A stretch of 14,220 nucleotides of DNA from DAIPHL01 sp036771375. GTDB taxonomy: Bacteria > Synergistota > Synergistia > Synergistales > Synergistaceae. Location of the stretch: assembly GCA_036771375.1 (NCBI GenBank), contig DAIPHL010000049.1, positions 1 to 14,220 on the forward strand, in the 5' to 3' direction. A model generated the notes under the pieces. The model was not told the origin of the DNA and did no database searches. It saw only the letters and a program-made list of their open reading frames with translations. The first letter of the stretch is position 1. Every line of letters starts with the position of its first letter. This document shows positions 1 through 7,003 of the stretch, in pieces. Position numbers and translations under genes: made by a program.

Positions 1-1
1 C

Positions 2-1660
2 AGGGAGGAGCTCCTGTTGATCGCTTCCACTTTGAACAGGGTTCCGGAGCATCAGGCACATACCTTTCAGGAGGCGCTGCAGTCCATCTGGCTCGTATAC
101 ACCGTGCTTCACATAGAGTCGGACCCCCATGCGATCCTTCTGGGACGCTTCGATCAGTATATGTATCCCTTTTATATAAAAGACGTCGAAGAGGGGCGGT
201 TGACCGAAGACGAGGCCCTCGAACTGGTCGCAACCCTCTGGATCAAGTGCACCGCGATCATCAAACTGATGGACTCGGTCACCACCAGGACCTTCGCCGG
301 GTTTCCTCTCTTCCAGAACGTCACGCTGGGCGGACAGGGGACACGGGGCGAAGACGTCTGCAACGATCTCACCCGCATCGTCCTCGACGCGGCGACCGTA
401 GCAAGGGTTACACAACCCTCCATCGGCTTCCGATACCACAACAAGGTCGATTCGGACACGCTGCTCAAGGTTTGCGAGACGATCAGGGAAGGGCTCGGCT
501 ATCCCGCGATCATGAACGACAACTGCATCGTGCCCAAACATCTCGTTCGTGGAGCGACCCTCGAGGAGGCGAGAAATTACTGCACAAATTGCGTCGAGAC
601 CGACGTCGAGGGAATGACGGACTCCAGAGCACACTCCGGCTATGTAAACTTCCCGAAATGCCTGTTGCTCGCCCTCTGCGACGGGTTCGACCCGTCGACG
701 GGACGGCAGGTCGGGCCGAGGACCGGAACCCCGGAGTGTTTCGACGATCTGATGAAGGCCTACGAGAAACAGCTCGCACATTTCGTGAGGCTCATCGTCG
801 AGGCATACGACCTGATCGACGGAGCCCATGCCATCTACGCTCCGGAGCCGTTCATCTCCTCTCTCCTCGACGACTGCATCGAACGGGGGCTTTCCCGACA
901 GGCCGGAGGGACGCGCTATAATTTTTCCGGTATCTTCGGCGTGGGGTTGGCGTCTGCGGCCGATTCGATGGCTGCACTCCGAAAGCTCTGCTATGACAGC
1001 GAAAAGGTAGCGCTCGACGACATGATCGACGCCCTGAAAAACGATTTCCAAGGCGCGGAGGAGATCCGCATCCTCTGCTTTAAAGCGCCTAAATTCGGCA
1101 ACGACGACGACTACGTCGACCTCATCGCAAGGGATCTGGCGCACATATTCTGCAAGGAGGTCGTCTCCCATCCGAGCATGAGAGGGGCTTTCTACATTCC
1201 CGAGCTGCATTCGGTCTCCACGCACGTCTACTTCGGAGAGTTGACGGGAGCCACGCCGGATGGGAGATCGGCCGGTGTGGCCTTCTCGGACGGCGCATCT
1301 CCGGTGGGCGGCAGCGACAGAAACGGTCCCACGGCCTCCGTCCGATCGATGACGAAGGTGGATCATCAGGAGGTGTTGCAGGGCGTCCTGTTCAATCAGA
1401 AGTTTTCGCCCAGCCTCATGAACTCGCCGGCGGCGATCTCTCTTCTCTCCGATTACATAAGAACCTGGTGCGACCTGGGTGGACATCACATACAATTCAA
1501 CATCATCTCGACGGATTCCCTGCGGGCGGCGCAGAAGGACCCGGCCGCCTACAGGGACCTGATCGTCCGCGTGGCCGGATACAGCGCCTACTTCACGGAG
1601 CTGAACGAAAACACACAGAACGAGATCATCGCGCGCACGGAACACGAGGAGTTTCACTGA
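2..1660 (+). CDS. Glycyl radical enzyme (pyruvate formate-lyase-like), 5'-truncated by window edge
   Basis: C-terminal two thirds of an oxygen-sensitive cytoplasmic GRE of the dehydratase/lyase/decarboxylase type. The reading frame is open to the first base; aligning it by eye to the downstream paralogue (both share a motif like FDQYMYPFY) suggests about 240 N-terminal residues lie outside the window, so the TTG at 17 is not the true start. The glycyl radical motif RVAGYSAYF lies near the C-terminus (Gly codon 1577-1579). The thiyl-radical cysteine is in CTNCVET (Cys codon 590-592, Glu codon 596-598). The Cys-Val-Glu core is kept, but the usual preceding Gly is Asn and a second Cys sits three residues upstream. 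Other family landmarks are the QPSIGFRYH and MNDN segments before the active site. It ends 35 bases before the next GRE, so the two are probably co-transcribed. Family assignment is secure; substrate unknown. Confidence 0.93.
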   Translation, partial: REELLLIASTLNRVPEHQAHTFQEALQSIWLVYTVLHIESDPHAILLGRFDQYMYPFYIKDVEEGRLTEDEALELVATLWIKCTAIIKLMDSVTTRTFAGFPLFQNVTLGGQGTRGEDVCNDLTRIVLDAATVARVTQPSIGFRYHNKVDSDTLLKVCETIREGLGYPAIMNDNCIVPKHLVRGATLEEARNYCTNCVETDVEGMTDSRAHSGYVNFPKCLLLALCDGFDPSTGRQVGPRTGTPECFDDLMKAYEKQLAHFVRLIVEAYDLIDGAHAIYAPEPFISSLLDDCIERGLSRQAGGTRYNFSGIFGVGLASAADSMAALRKLCYDSEKVALDDMIDALKNDFQGAEEIRILCFKAPKFGNDDDYVDLIARDLAHIFCKEVVSHPSMRGAFYIPELHSVSTHVYFGELTGATPDGRSAGVAFSDGASPVGGSDRNGPTASVRSMTKVDHQEVLQGVLFNQKFSPSLMNSPAAISLLSDYIRTWCDLGGHHIQFNIISTDSLRAAQKDPAAYRDLIVRVAGYSAYFTELNENTQNEIIARTEHEEFH

Positions 1661-1695
1661 TCGATTTGGAAGAGACGAGGAGGGCGTACACCACC

Positions 1696-4098
1696 ATGAA
1701 CGAAAAGCCAAAGAGGTACATGGAAAGGATCGACAGGCTCAAAAAAAAGGTCTTCGAAACGTTTCCGGAAATCGACCTGGAGGACGCCAGAATCCTGACC
1801 GAAAGCTTTCTCGAGACCGAAGGCGAGGCGCTCGTGACCAGGAAAGCCAAGGCTTTTTTGAAGCAGTGCCGGGAGAAAACCGTAAAGATATGGGATGACG
1901 AGCTGGTCGTCGGCAACGCCGGCAGCAAAATACGCGGCGGAATCCTCTCTGCGGATGTCTGCTGGTCGGTGTTGGACAGAGAGCTCGATACGATCAACAG
2001 TAGGCAGTACGACAAATTTCATCTTCTGCCGGAGGACAGGCGGACGTTCGAGGAGGTCATCAGGCCCTACTGGAAAGGACGCTCCAACTATGAAGAGTGG
2101 CTGGCACGGATACCGGACGACGTCGCGGCCCTGCGGGACAACGGAGCCCTCTACATCGACAAGAAGGCCGTCCGTGGATGGGGCGAGGTCACGGCAGGCT
2201 ACGAGTGGTTCATCAACAACGGAGTGGAGGGCCTGATCGAAAGGATCGAAGGGCGCAAGGCGAAGCTCGACGCAACCGTGCCGGGAGACTATGAAAAAGA
2301 GGTCTATCTCGACGCGCTTCTCATCGTCGCCCAGGGTCTCGTCACCCTTGGCGAGCGCTACGCGGCGGAGGCGGATCGCCTCGCAAAAAACGAGAGCGAC
2401 CCACGGCGGAAGAAGGAGCTGGAGGACATCGCGGCAATCTGCCGCCACGTACCCGCGAAACCGGCGAGGACCTTTCGGGAGGCGGTTCAGTCCTTTTACT
2501 TCTATCAGATCGCCATATTCATGGAACAGAACGCGGCTGCCTACAACCCGGGGCGCATGGATCAATACCTGTATCCGTTCTACAAAAAGGATCTCGATGA
2601 AGGGAGAATCACCGCAGACGAGGCGCAGGAGATATTCGGCTGCCTCTGGGTAAAGTTTTCGGAGCCGTGTCTCTTTCAGGACGAAAAATCCGCGGAGTAC
2701 TCGTCCGGGTATCCGATGTTCCAGAACCTCTGCGCCGGCGGCGTCGACAGCGCCGGACAGGATGCGGTGAACGATCTCTCGTATATGATCATACAGGCCA
2801 CAATGGATACGCAGCTCTATCAGCCGTCGCTCTCGGTGCGCTACAACATGGCGAAAAATCCGAACGCGTTCCTGCGCAAGATCGTCGATCTCATCCGCCT
2901 CGGGACCGGTTTTCCCGCCTTCCACAACGACGAGGTCGGCATACGGATGCTGATGAACAAAGGCATTCCCCTCAGGGAGGCGTTGAACTGGAACCCCGGC
3001 GGATGTGTCGAGACGAACCTCGCCGGAAAGCTTCGCGCCTACTCCGCGCTCGCCGATATAAACCTCGGGAGCGTGGTGGAATTCACGCTCCTCGACGGCC
3101 TTTGCAGAAAGAGCGGTAAGCAGGCGGGCGCCAAAACGGGCAACCCGGCCGATTTCGCGACCTTCGACGACTTCATGGCGGCGCTCAAGAAGCAGCTCCA
3201 CTACGTCATCAAGGTAACGGTCAAGGCAAGCCACATCATCGACGAAATCTGCATGAGCCGTCCGGTTCCGGCACTCTCCATCAGCTTCGAGGAGTGCATC
3301 GAACACGCCAGCGACTACGCCTGGGGAGGAGCCAAATACAACACCGGCAACGGCATCATCTGCATCGGCGTCTCCGACCTCATAAACAGCGCCTCGGCGA
3401 TCAAGCATGTGGTCTACGACACGAAGCAGGTCTCCATGCCTCGCCTTCTCGACGCCCTCGACAGAGACTTCGACGGCTGCGAGGACGTGTACAAAGCTTG
3501 CATGGAGGCTCCGAAATACGGCAACGACGACCCCAGGGCCGACAGGCTTGCAGCAGAGCTTTTTGCATACATCGCGGACGAGATTGAAAACTACAGCAGC
3601 AAATTCGGACGCATGACGCCCGGAATCCTGCCGGTCTCGGGCAACACACCGTTTGGAGCGGAGGTCGGCGCACTGCCATCCGGCCGCAGGACGGGGAAAC
3701 CGCTCGCAGACGGGGTGAGTCCAAACAGCGGAACCGATACCAACGGGCCGAGCGCCGTTCTGAAATCCGTGTCGTACATTCCTCACGATCGTTTCGTGCA
3801 GGGTACGCTTCTCAACATGAAATTGGCCCCCGAGATGGTCGCCACCGAAAACGGAATCCATCAGCTCATGGCGCTTCTGAAGAGCCTCTGCACGCTCGGC
3901 GTCTATCACGTGCAGTTCAACGTGGTCGATCAGGAGAAGCTGATGCAGGCACAGAAACACCCGGAAGAACACAGGGATCTTCTCGTCCGCGTCGCCGGCT
4001 ACACCGCATTCTTCGTGGAGCTGGGCAAGGACGTCCAGGACGACATCATCGCACGCACGGTGCAGACTGAAAGAGGAGCGCTCGTGAGCAGCGGATAA
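1696..4098 (+). CDS. Glycyl radical enzyme, complete (800 aa), paralogue of the upstream gene
   Basis: Full-length GRE of 800 residues, the usual size for glycerol/diol dehydratase-, choline-lyase- or hydroxyproline-dehydratase-like enzymes. The active-site loop reads GGCVET, with thiyl Cys437 and base Glu439. The glycyl radical motif RVAGYTAFF places the radical glycine at residue 768. The known mechanism is hydrogen abstraction by the Cys thiyl radical after activation by a radical-SAM activase. In the dehydratases I recall, the Glu is followed by Pro; here it is Thr, as in the upstream paralogue, so neither enzyme should be named as a known dehydratase. Start chosen at ATG 1696, with a purine-rich GAGGAGG about 13 bases upstream; TTG 1666 and ATG 1720 are alternatives. 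It aligns with the upstream GRE across the shared region. Family certain, substrate not assignable. Confidence 0.95.
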   Translation: MNEKPKRYMERIDRLKKKVFETFPEIDLEDARILTESFLETEGEALVTRKAKAFLKQCREKTVKIWDDELVVGNAGSKIRGGILSADVCWSVLDRELDTINSRQYDKFHLLPEDRRTFEEVIRPYWKGRSNYEEWLARIPDDVAALRDNGALYIDKKAVRGWGEVTAGYEWFINNGVEGLIERIEGRKAKLDATVPGDYEKEVYLDALLIVAQGLVTLGERYAAEADRLAKNESDPRRKKELEDIAAICRHVPAKPARTFREAVQSFYFYQIAIFMEQNAAAYNPGRMDQYLYPFYKKDLDEGRITADEAQEIFGCLWVKFSEPCLFQDEKSAEYSSGYPMFQNLCAGGVDSAGQDAVNDLSYMIIQATMDTQLYQPSLSVRYNMAKNPNAFLRKIVDLIRLGTGFPAFHNDEVGIRMLMNKGIPLREALNWNPGGCVETNLAGKLRAYSALADINLGSVVEFTLLDGLCRKSGKQAGAKTGNPADFATFDDFMAALKKQLHYVIKVTVKASHIIDEICMSRPVPALSISFEECIEHASDYAWGGAKYNTGNGIICIGVSDLINSASAIKHVVYDTKQVSMPRLLDALDRDFDGCEDVYKACMEAPKYGNDDPRADRLAAELFAYIADEIENYSSKFGRMTPGILPVSGNTPFGAEVGALPSGRRTGKPLADGVSPNSGTDTNGPSAVLKSVSYIPHDRFVQGTLLNMKLAPEMVATENGIHQLMALLKSLCTLGVYHVQFNVVDQEKLMQAQKHPEEHRDLLVRVAGYTAFFVELGKDVQDDIIARTVQTERGALVSSG

Positions 4099-4144
4099 GA
4101 CCGGATAGGACTTCTTGACTCGGCGGGCAGACACGAAACATATG

Positions 4145-4198
4145 GGAGGCGGCTCTTCCATATCGCGGCGATCGTCGCTCCTCCGGTGTTTTTCTTTT
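4145..4198 (+). terminator. Candidate Rho-independent terminator after the second GRE
   Basis: The outer arms GGAGG (4145-4149) and CCTCC (4180-4184) enclose an inner hairpin GCGGC (4165-4169), loop GATC, GTCGC (4174-4178), which has one G-U pair. A T-rich tail GTGTTTTTCTTTT follows. The inner and outer helices are separated by unpaired bases, so the structure is imperfect. If it works it would uncouple GRE and activase levels. Confidence 0.4.
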
Positions 4199-4259
4199 GG
4201 CTTCGTTTGTGATTCTCCCCTTCACGGCAGGGACGAGTCGAAGACGATATAAAACCATA

Positions 4260-4295
4260 CCCGTCGGCCGGAATTCCGTACCTTCGACCGACGGG
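4260..4295 (+). repeat. Perfect 8-base inverted repeat with nested palindrome
   Basis: CCCGTCGG (4260-4267) and CCGACGGG (4288-4295) are exact reverse complements around a 20-base loop. The loop contains the 10-base palindrome CGGAATTCCG (4269-4278). No T-tract follows, so it is not a standard terminator. If the TATAAA at 4248-4253 is a real -10, this hairpin would lie at the extreme 5' end of the activase mRNA. Operator or mRNA-stabilising element are both possible. Confidence 0.5.
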
Positions 4296-4483
4296 CTCGA
4301 CCGCTGGACGGATCGCGAGGGCGAGAACATGGCGCAAGACCGTGAGGTGTTTTCACGTAGATCTTCCGAAAAAACGAGTGAAGCTCCGTCTCCTCCCCCG
4401 GGACATCAGGGGAAATTTCTTGTGCCTCCTCTTTTTCAACGAGAGCGATCCCGTCTTTTTCCCCACGCGTGGAGGTGAAGAAA

Positions 4484-5446
4484 ATGTTCGATCGTCGGCC
4501 CCAAAGCGGGGAAACAAGCGGCAACGTGTTGAGAATAGAGAAAACGTCGATGTACGACGGCGCGGGGCTGCGCACGGTCGTGTTTCTGAAGGGCTGTCCT
4601 CTGCAATGCCTCTGGTGCTCGACCCCGGAATCTCAATCGCCACGGACTCAGGTCGGTTACAACAGGGAGAAGTGCACGCTCTGCGGTCTGTGCGTCGCAG
4701 CATGTACGGCGAAAGCCCGCCGGCCGGAGGCGGAAGACGCCCGCATCACGAGGGACGGTAATCGCTGCACGGGCTGCCTGACGTGTGTTCGAACCTGTCC
4801 GAATTCCGCCGTAAAAGGCTACGGCATGTATATGACCGTACGCGACGTGCTGCGCGAGATCGAAAAGGACGAGGTCTTTTACTTCCACTCCGGAGGAGGC
4901 GTCACCATCAGTGGAGGCGAACCTCTCGAACAGGCTCGCTTTGTGGAGGAATTGCTGCGAGGATGCCAAACGCTTGGAATTCACCGGGCCATGGAGACGT
5001 CTTTTTTCTCTCCGTGGAAGAAGATCGAACGCATTCTCCCCTACCTCAGCCTTCTTTATGTAGACCTGAAACACACCGACCCGGCAGTACACAGAAGAGT
5101 CACCGGCGTGGACAACGACATCATCATGGACAACATCCGCCACGCCGCTCTCTCCCCGTACGACTTCGAGATGGTCGTACGGATTCCCGTCATCCCGGAA
5201 ATAAACGACGCCGATCCGACGTTGGAAAATGCCGCGAGATTCATAAAGAGCCTCGACCGGGTGAAATCCGTCGAGCTGCTCGCCTACCATCGTCTCGGCA
5301 CCGAGACATACCGAAATCTGGAGATGGAATACAAGCTCCCCGACCTCGCCTCCCCCTCCCAAGACCTCATGCTGAAAAAAGCGAGGCTCATACGCGACGT
5401 CTCGGGGGCTTCGGTCATCGTCGACGGAAAGCCGGTAGAAGACTAA
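4484..5446 (+). CDS. Glycyl radical enzyme activase (radical SAM), 320 aa
   Basis: Radical-SAM enzyme that uses S-adenosylmethionine and a [4Fe-4S] cluster to abstract hydrogen from the radical glycine of a partner GRE. The SAM cluster motif CPLQCLWC places ligands at Cys38, Cys42 and Cys45, preceded by DGAGLRT (a variant of the common DGPGIRT). Two inserted ferredoxin motifs follow: CTLCGLCVAAC (64-74) and CTGCLTCVRTC (95-105), typical of activases for non-PFL GREs. The SAM-binding GGEP is at 144-147 and DLKHTD is present further on. Start chosen at ATG 4484 because GGAGGTGA (4471-4478) lies at ideal spacing; GTG 4469 is in frame but would overlap that site. It is the only activase in the window and lies downstream of both GREs, so it probably serves both. 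Confidence 0.95.
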   Translation: MFDRRPQSGETSGNVLRIEKTSMYDGAGLRTVVFLKGCPLQCLWCSTPESQSPRTQVGYNREKCTLCGLCVAACTAKARRPEAEDARITRDGNRCTGCLTCVRTCPNSAVKGYGMYMTVRDVLREIEKDEVFYFHSGGGVTISGGEPLEQARFVEELLRGCQTLGIHRAMETSFFSPWKKIERILPYLSLLYVDLKHTDPAVHRRVTGVDNDIIMDNIRHAALSPYDFEMVVRIPVIPEINDADPTLENAARFIKSLDRVKSVELLAYHRLGTETYRNLEMEYKLPDLASPSQDLMLKKARLIRDVSGASVIVDGKPVED

Positions 5447-5534
5447 ACGGCGCGCAACAAAACGCGGCGATGATCCGCGTGTACGTCAAATACATCTTAG
5501 TCAGACGCCTCTTTGGCGGGTTCTGCCCTATCCT
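5447..5534. other. Short intergenic segment after the activase
   Basis: No gene is seen. Two small hairpins are present: ACGCGG (5462-5467) with CCGCGT (5475-5480), a perfect 6-base stem with a 7-base loop, and CGCC (5506-5509) with GGCG (5515-5518). Neither is followed by a convincing T-tract on either strand, so they are at best weak transcript ends for the activase (plus) or the symporter remnant (minus). Confidence 0.35.
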
Positions 5535-5713
5535 TTACTTCAAAAAACGATCCCGGTTGTAGGGAACGTCCTCGTTGTACTCCTTCAGAAGCCGAACGAC
5601 CTTGCCGCTCAGAAACAGCAGCGCGACGAGGCCCGTTCCGCAAAAAAACCGTTGGCGCGGATTACCCACTGCAAAAGGTCCTCGAAAAACGGTAGCGACA
5701 AAATACTTTCCAT
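5535..5713 (-). pseudogene. Remnant of an AGCS alanine/glycine:sodium symporter (internal deletion plus frameshift)
   Basis: Read from ATG 5713 on the minus strand, the frame gives MESILSLPFFEDLLQWVIR followed by ANGFF, resembling the start of AGCS symporters (short lead, then an N-G-F segment). At a run of seven T (plus-strand A 5642-5648) the coding frame shifts. One extra base would continue into GTGLVALLFLSGKVVRLLKE and end YNEDVPYNRDRFLK, which resembles the last membrane helix and tail of AGCS proteins (compare the family's NGLMAIPNLIALLxLSG). Together this is about 57 codons where the family has roughly 450-500, so most of the gene would be deleted. An AAGGAG lies 12 bases before the ATG and a promoter-like pair lies further upstream. 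Family recognition is from memory of the motif and is uncertain; it could instead be a small one-helix membrane protein. A homopolymer sequencing error is also possible. Confidence 0.4.
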
Positions 5714-5820
5714 TGCGGATACATACTCCTTCGTGAAAAGTTGAAATCCTCGCCCCGCTATCGCGTGACGAGGTAAAAATTGGCCATTCGTCCGATTCGG
5801 CCGGCGTCAAAAGCGTTTTT

Positions 5821-5849
5821 AGTATATCGAAAACGAATTGAAGTGTACA
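5821..5849 (-). promoter_or_regulatory. Candidate sigma-70 promoter for the symporter remnant
   Basis: On the minus strand a -35-like TGTACA (5844-5849) and a -10-like TATACT (5821-5826) are separated by exactly 17 bases. It lies between the hemW terminator and the remnant start codon and would give a leader of about 100 bases. The -35 matches the consensus at only four of six positions. Confidence 0.4.
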
Positions 5850-5850
5850 G

Positions 5851-5875
5851 GAAAAGGACGCCTTCTGCGCCCCCT
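5851..5875 (-). terminator. Rho-independent terminator downstream of hemW
   Basis: On the minus strand GGGCGC (5872-5867), loop AGAAG, GCGTCC (5861-5856) forms a 6-base stem with one G-U pair, followed at once by TTTTCC. It lies about 30 bases beyond the hemW stop and marks the end of the lepA-hemW transcript. Confidence 0.55.
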
Positions 5876-5902
5876 CCCCTTTCTGTCATCGGCATGTCGG
5901 GA

Positions 5903-7003
5903 TCATACGATCTCAGACCAGATGGCGTTGCCGACGCGCAGGCCGGAAGGGGTCAGAGAGGCTCCGGTGGCGTCGCATCTCACGAGACGGGAGGGAAAAC
6001 GTTCCAACTCCTCGCGCAGCTTTGCGCCGACTCGGTGACCGTGCCTCGCCTCGAAGACCTTCCAGACGATGCCCCGCGTCGTTCGAAGAGCGAGCACCGC
6101 CGCCTGACGTGCCGCCCGTTCTCTCTCCAGGCGTTCCTCGAAAACCGTCGGCCCCCCCTCCCTCACAAGCGCCACGTAGTCGGACAGGGTCCGTGCATTC
6201 CGATACCGGACGCCGCCAAGGCTCCCCCACGCCGAGGGCCCCAGCCCTACGTACTCTCCATCCTCCCAGTAATTCAGATTGTGCCGGCTCTCGTTTCCCG
6301 GAAGGGCGAAGCTCGCCACCTCGTACTGCTCGTATCCTTTGTGCGAGAGAAACCACTGCGCATATCGATAGGGGGCGTAGCCGTCCTGCAAACCGTCCGG
6401 GGAGGCCTCGGCGAACGGTGTGCCCGGCTCGATGGAGAGTTGATATATCGAAAGATGATGGGGACGCATCGCAACGGTTTCGCGGAGGGTTCTCGCCCAG
6501 TTTTGCAGCGTGCCGTGCGGCAGGCCGAACATGAGGTCGACACTGACCGAAAAACCACGGGCACGGCAGGCCGCGATGGCGTCCAGAGCTCGAGAGCGAT
6601 CGTGGCGCCGTCCCAGGAGAAAGAGCTCGGCGTCGTCGAGGCTCTGCACGCCGACGCTCGTCCGGGTGACCCGCCAATCCCTCCAGATCGACAGGTGTCC
6701 GGCGGAAAGGGAGTTCGGGTTCGCCTCGACCGTGACCTCGGCGTCCGCCTCGAACGCGAGGGAGCTCTCCAATAGAGCGGTCAAACGCTCCCAAAGCGGT
6801 GGCGCAAGAAACGTGGGGGTTCCTCCGCCGATGTAGAGGGTCTTTACCCTGCCGAGGGATCTTCGACGAAAGGAGAGCTCCTCTTTCAGCGAGTCCAGGA
6901 AAAGCGTCCCGTCGCCCGCCGAGGGGACTTCGCTCGCGAACGCACAGTAGGGGCACTTCGCTTCGCAGAAGGGAACGTGGATATATACGCTACTTGCCGT
7001 CAT
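5903..7003 (-). CDS. hemW: Radical SAM heme chaperone HemW
   Basis: A 366-residue member of the HemN/HemW family, close to the usual ~375. The SAM-cluster ligands are Cys13, Cys17 and Cys20 in CEAKCPYC, followed by AF. The fourth cysteine of true oxygen-independent coproporphyrinogen oxidases (CxxxCxxCxC) is absent, which marks this as HemW, a heme-binding protein thought to insert heme into respiratory enzymes. The glycine-rich YIGGGTPT near residue 60 contacts SAM, and the VDLMFGLPHGT and SIYQLSIEPGTPF segments are characteristic. Its ATG overlaps the end of lepA by 14 bases, implying translational coupling; lepA followed by hemW is a common bacterial order. No hrcA follows. Older annotations would call it HemN. 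Confidence 0.93.
   Translation of the reverse strand: MTASSVYIHVPFCEAKCPYCAFASEVPSAGDGTLFLDSLKEELSFRRRSLGRVKTLYIGGGTPTFLAPPLWERLTALLESSLAFEADAEVTVEANPNSLSAGHLSIWRDWRVTRTSVGVQSLDDAELFLLGRRHDRSRALDAIAACRARGFSVSVDLMFGLPHGTLQNWARTLRETVAMRPHHLSIYQLSIEPGTPFAEASPDGLQDGYAPYRYAQWFLSHKGYEQYEVASFALPGNESRHNLNYWEDGEYVGLGPSAWGSLGGVRYRNARTLSDYVALVREGGPTVFEERLERERAARQAAVLALRTTRGIVWKVFEARHGHRVGAKLREELERFPSRLVRCDATGASLTPSGLRVGNAIWSEIV

Larger units (their letters stand above)
4099..4483 (+). other. 385-base non-coding leader between GRE and activase
   Basis: No convincing gene is present; the open frames here are short, with no family resemblance I recognise. It contains the candidate terminator (4145-4198), a weak -10-like TATAAA (4248-4253) without a recognisable -35, and a strong inverted repeat just downstream of it (4260-4295). 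Near the 3' end, the 10-base palindrome CCACGCGTGG (4463-4472) overlaps the first bases of the activase Shine-Dalgarno GGAGGTGA (4471-4478). The arrangement suggests that the activase has its own transcription start or RNA-level control, which is inference. Confidence 0.45.

Noticed and set aside
1468..1695. Extension of the second GRE 76 codons upstream into the first GRE.
   Set aside because: The extension reads an out-of-frame part of the first GRE gene. GRE family length (about 800) and the N-terminal sequence fit ATG 1696.
1654..4161. An open frame of 835 codons on the minus strand, antisense to the whole second GRE.
   Set aside because: Its product resembles no family I know, and the plus strand encodes an unmistakable GRE. 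Long antisense frames arise here because sense codons that would make antisense stops (TTA, CTA, TCA) are rare in this G/C-ending codon usage.
4342..4761. A 139-codon plus-strand frame spanning the leader and the start of the activase.
   Set aside because: Most of it is an out-of-frame reading of the activase; it has no good ribosome site and no recognisable domain.
6990..7003. The 14-base overlap between lepA and hemW.
   Set aside because: Short stop/start overlaps in a conserved gene pair are ordinary translational coupling and need no special explanation.
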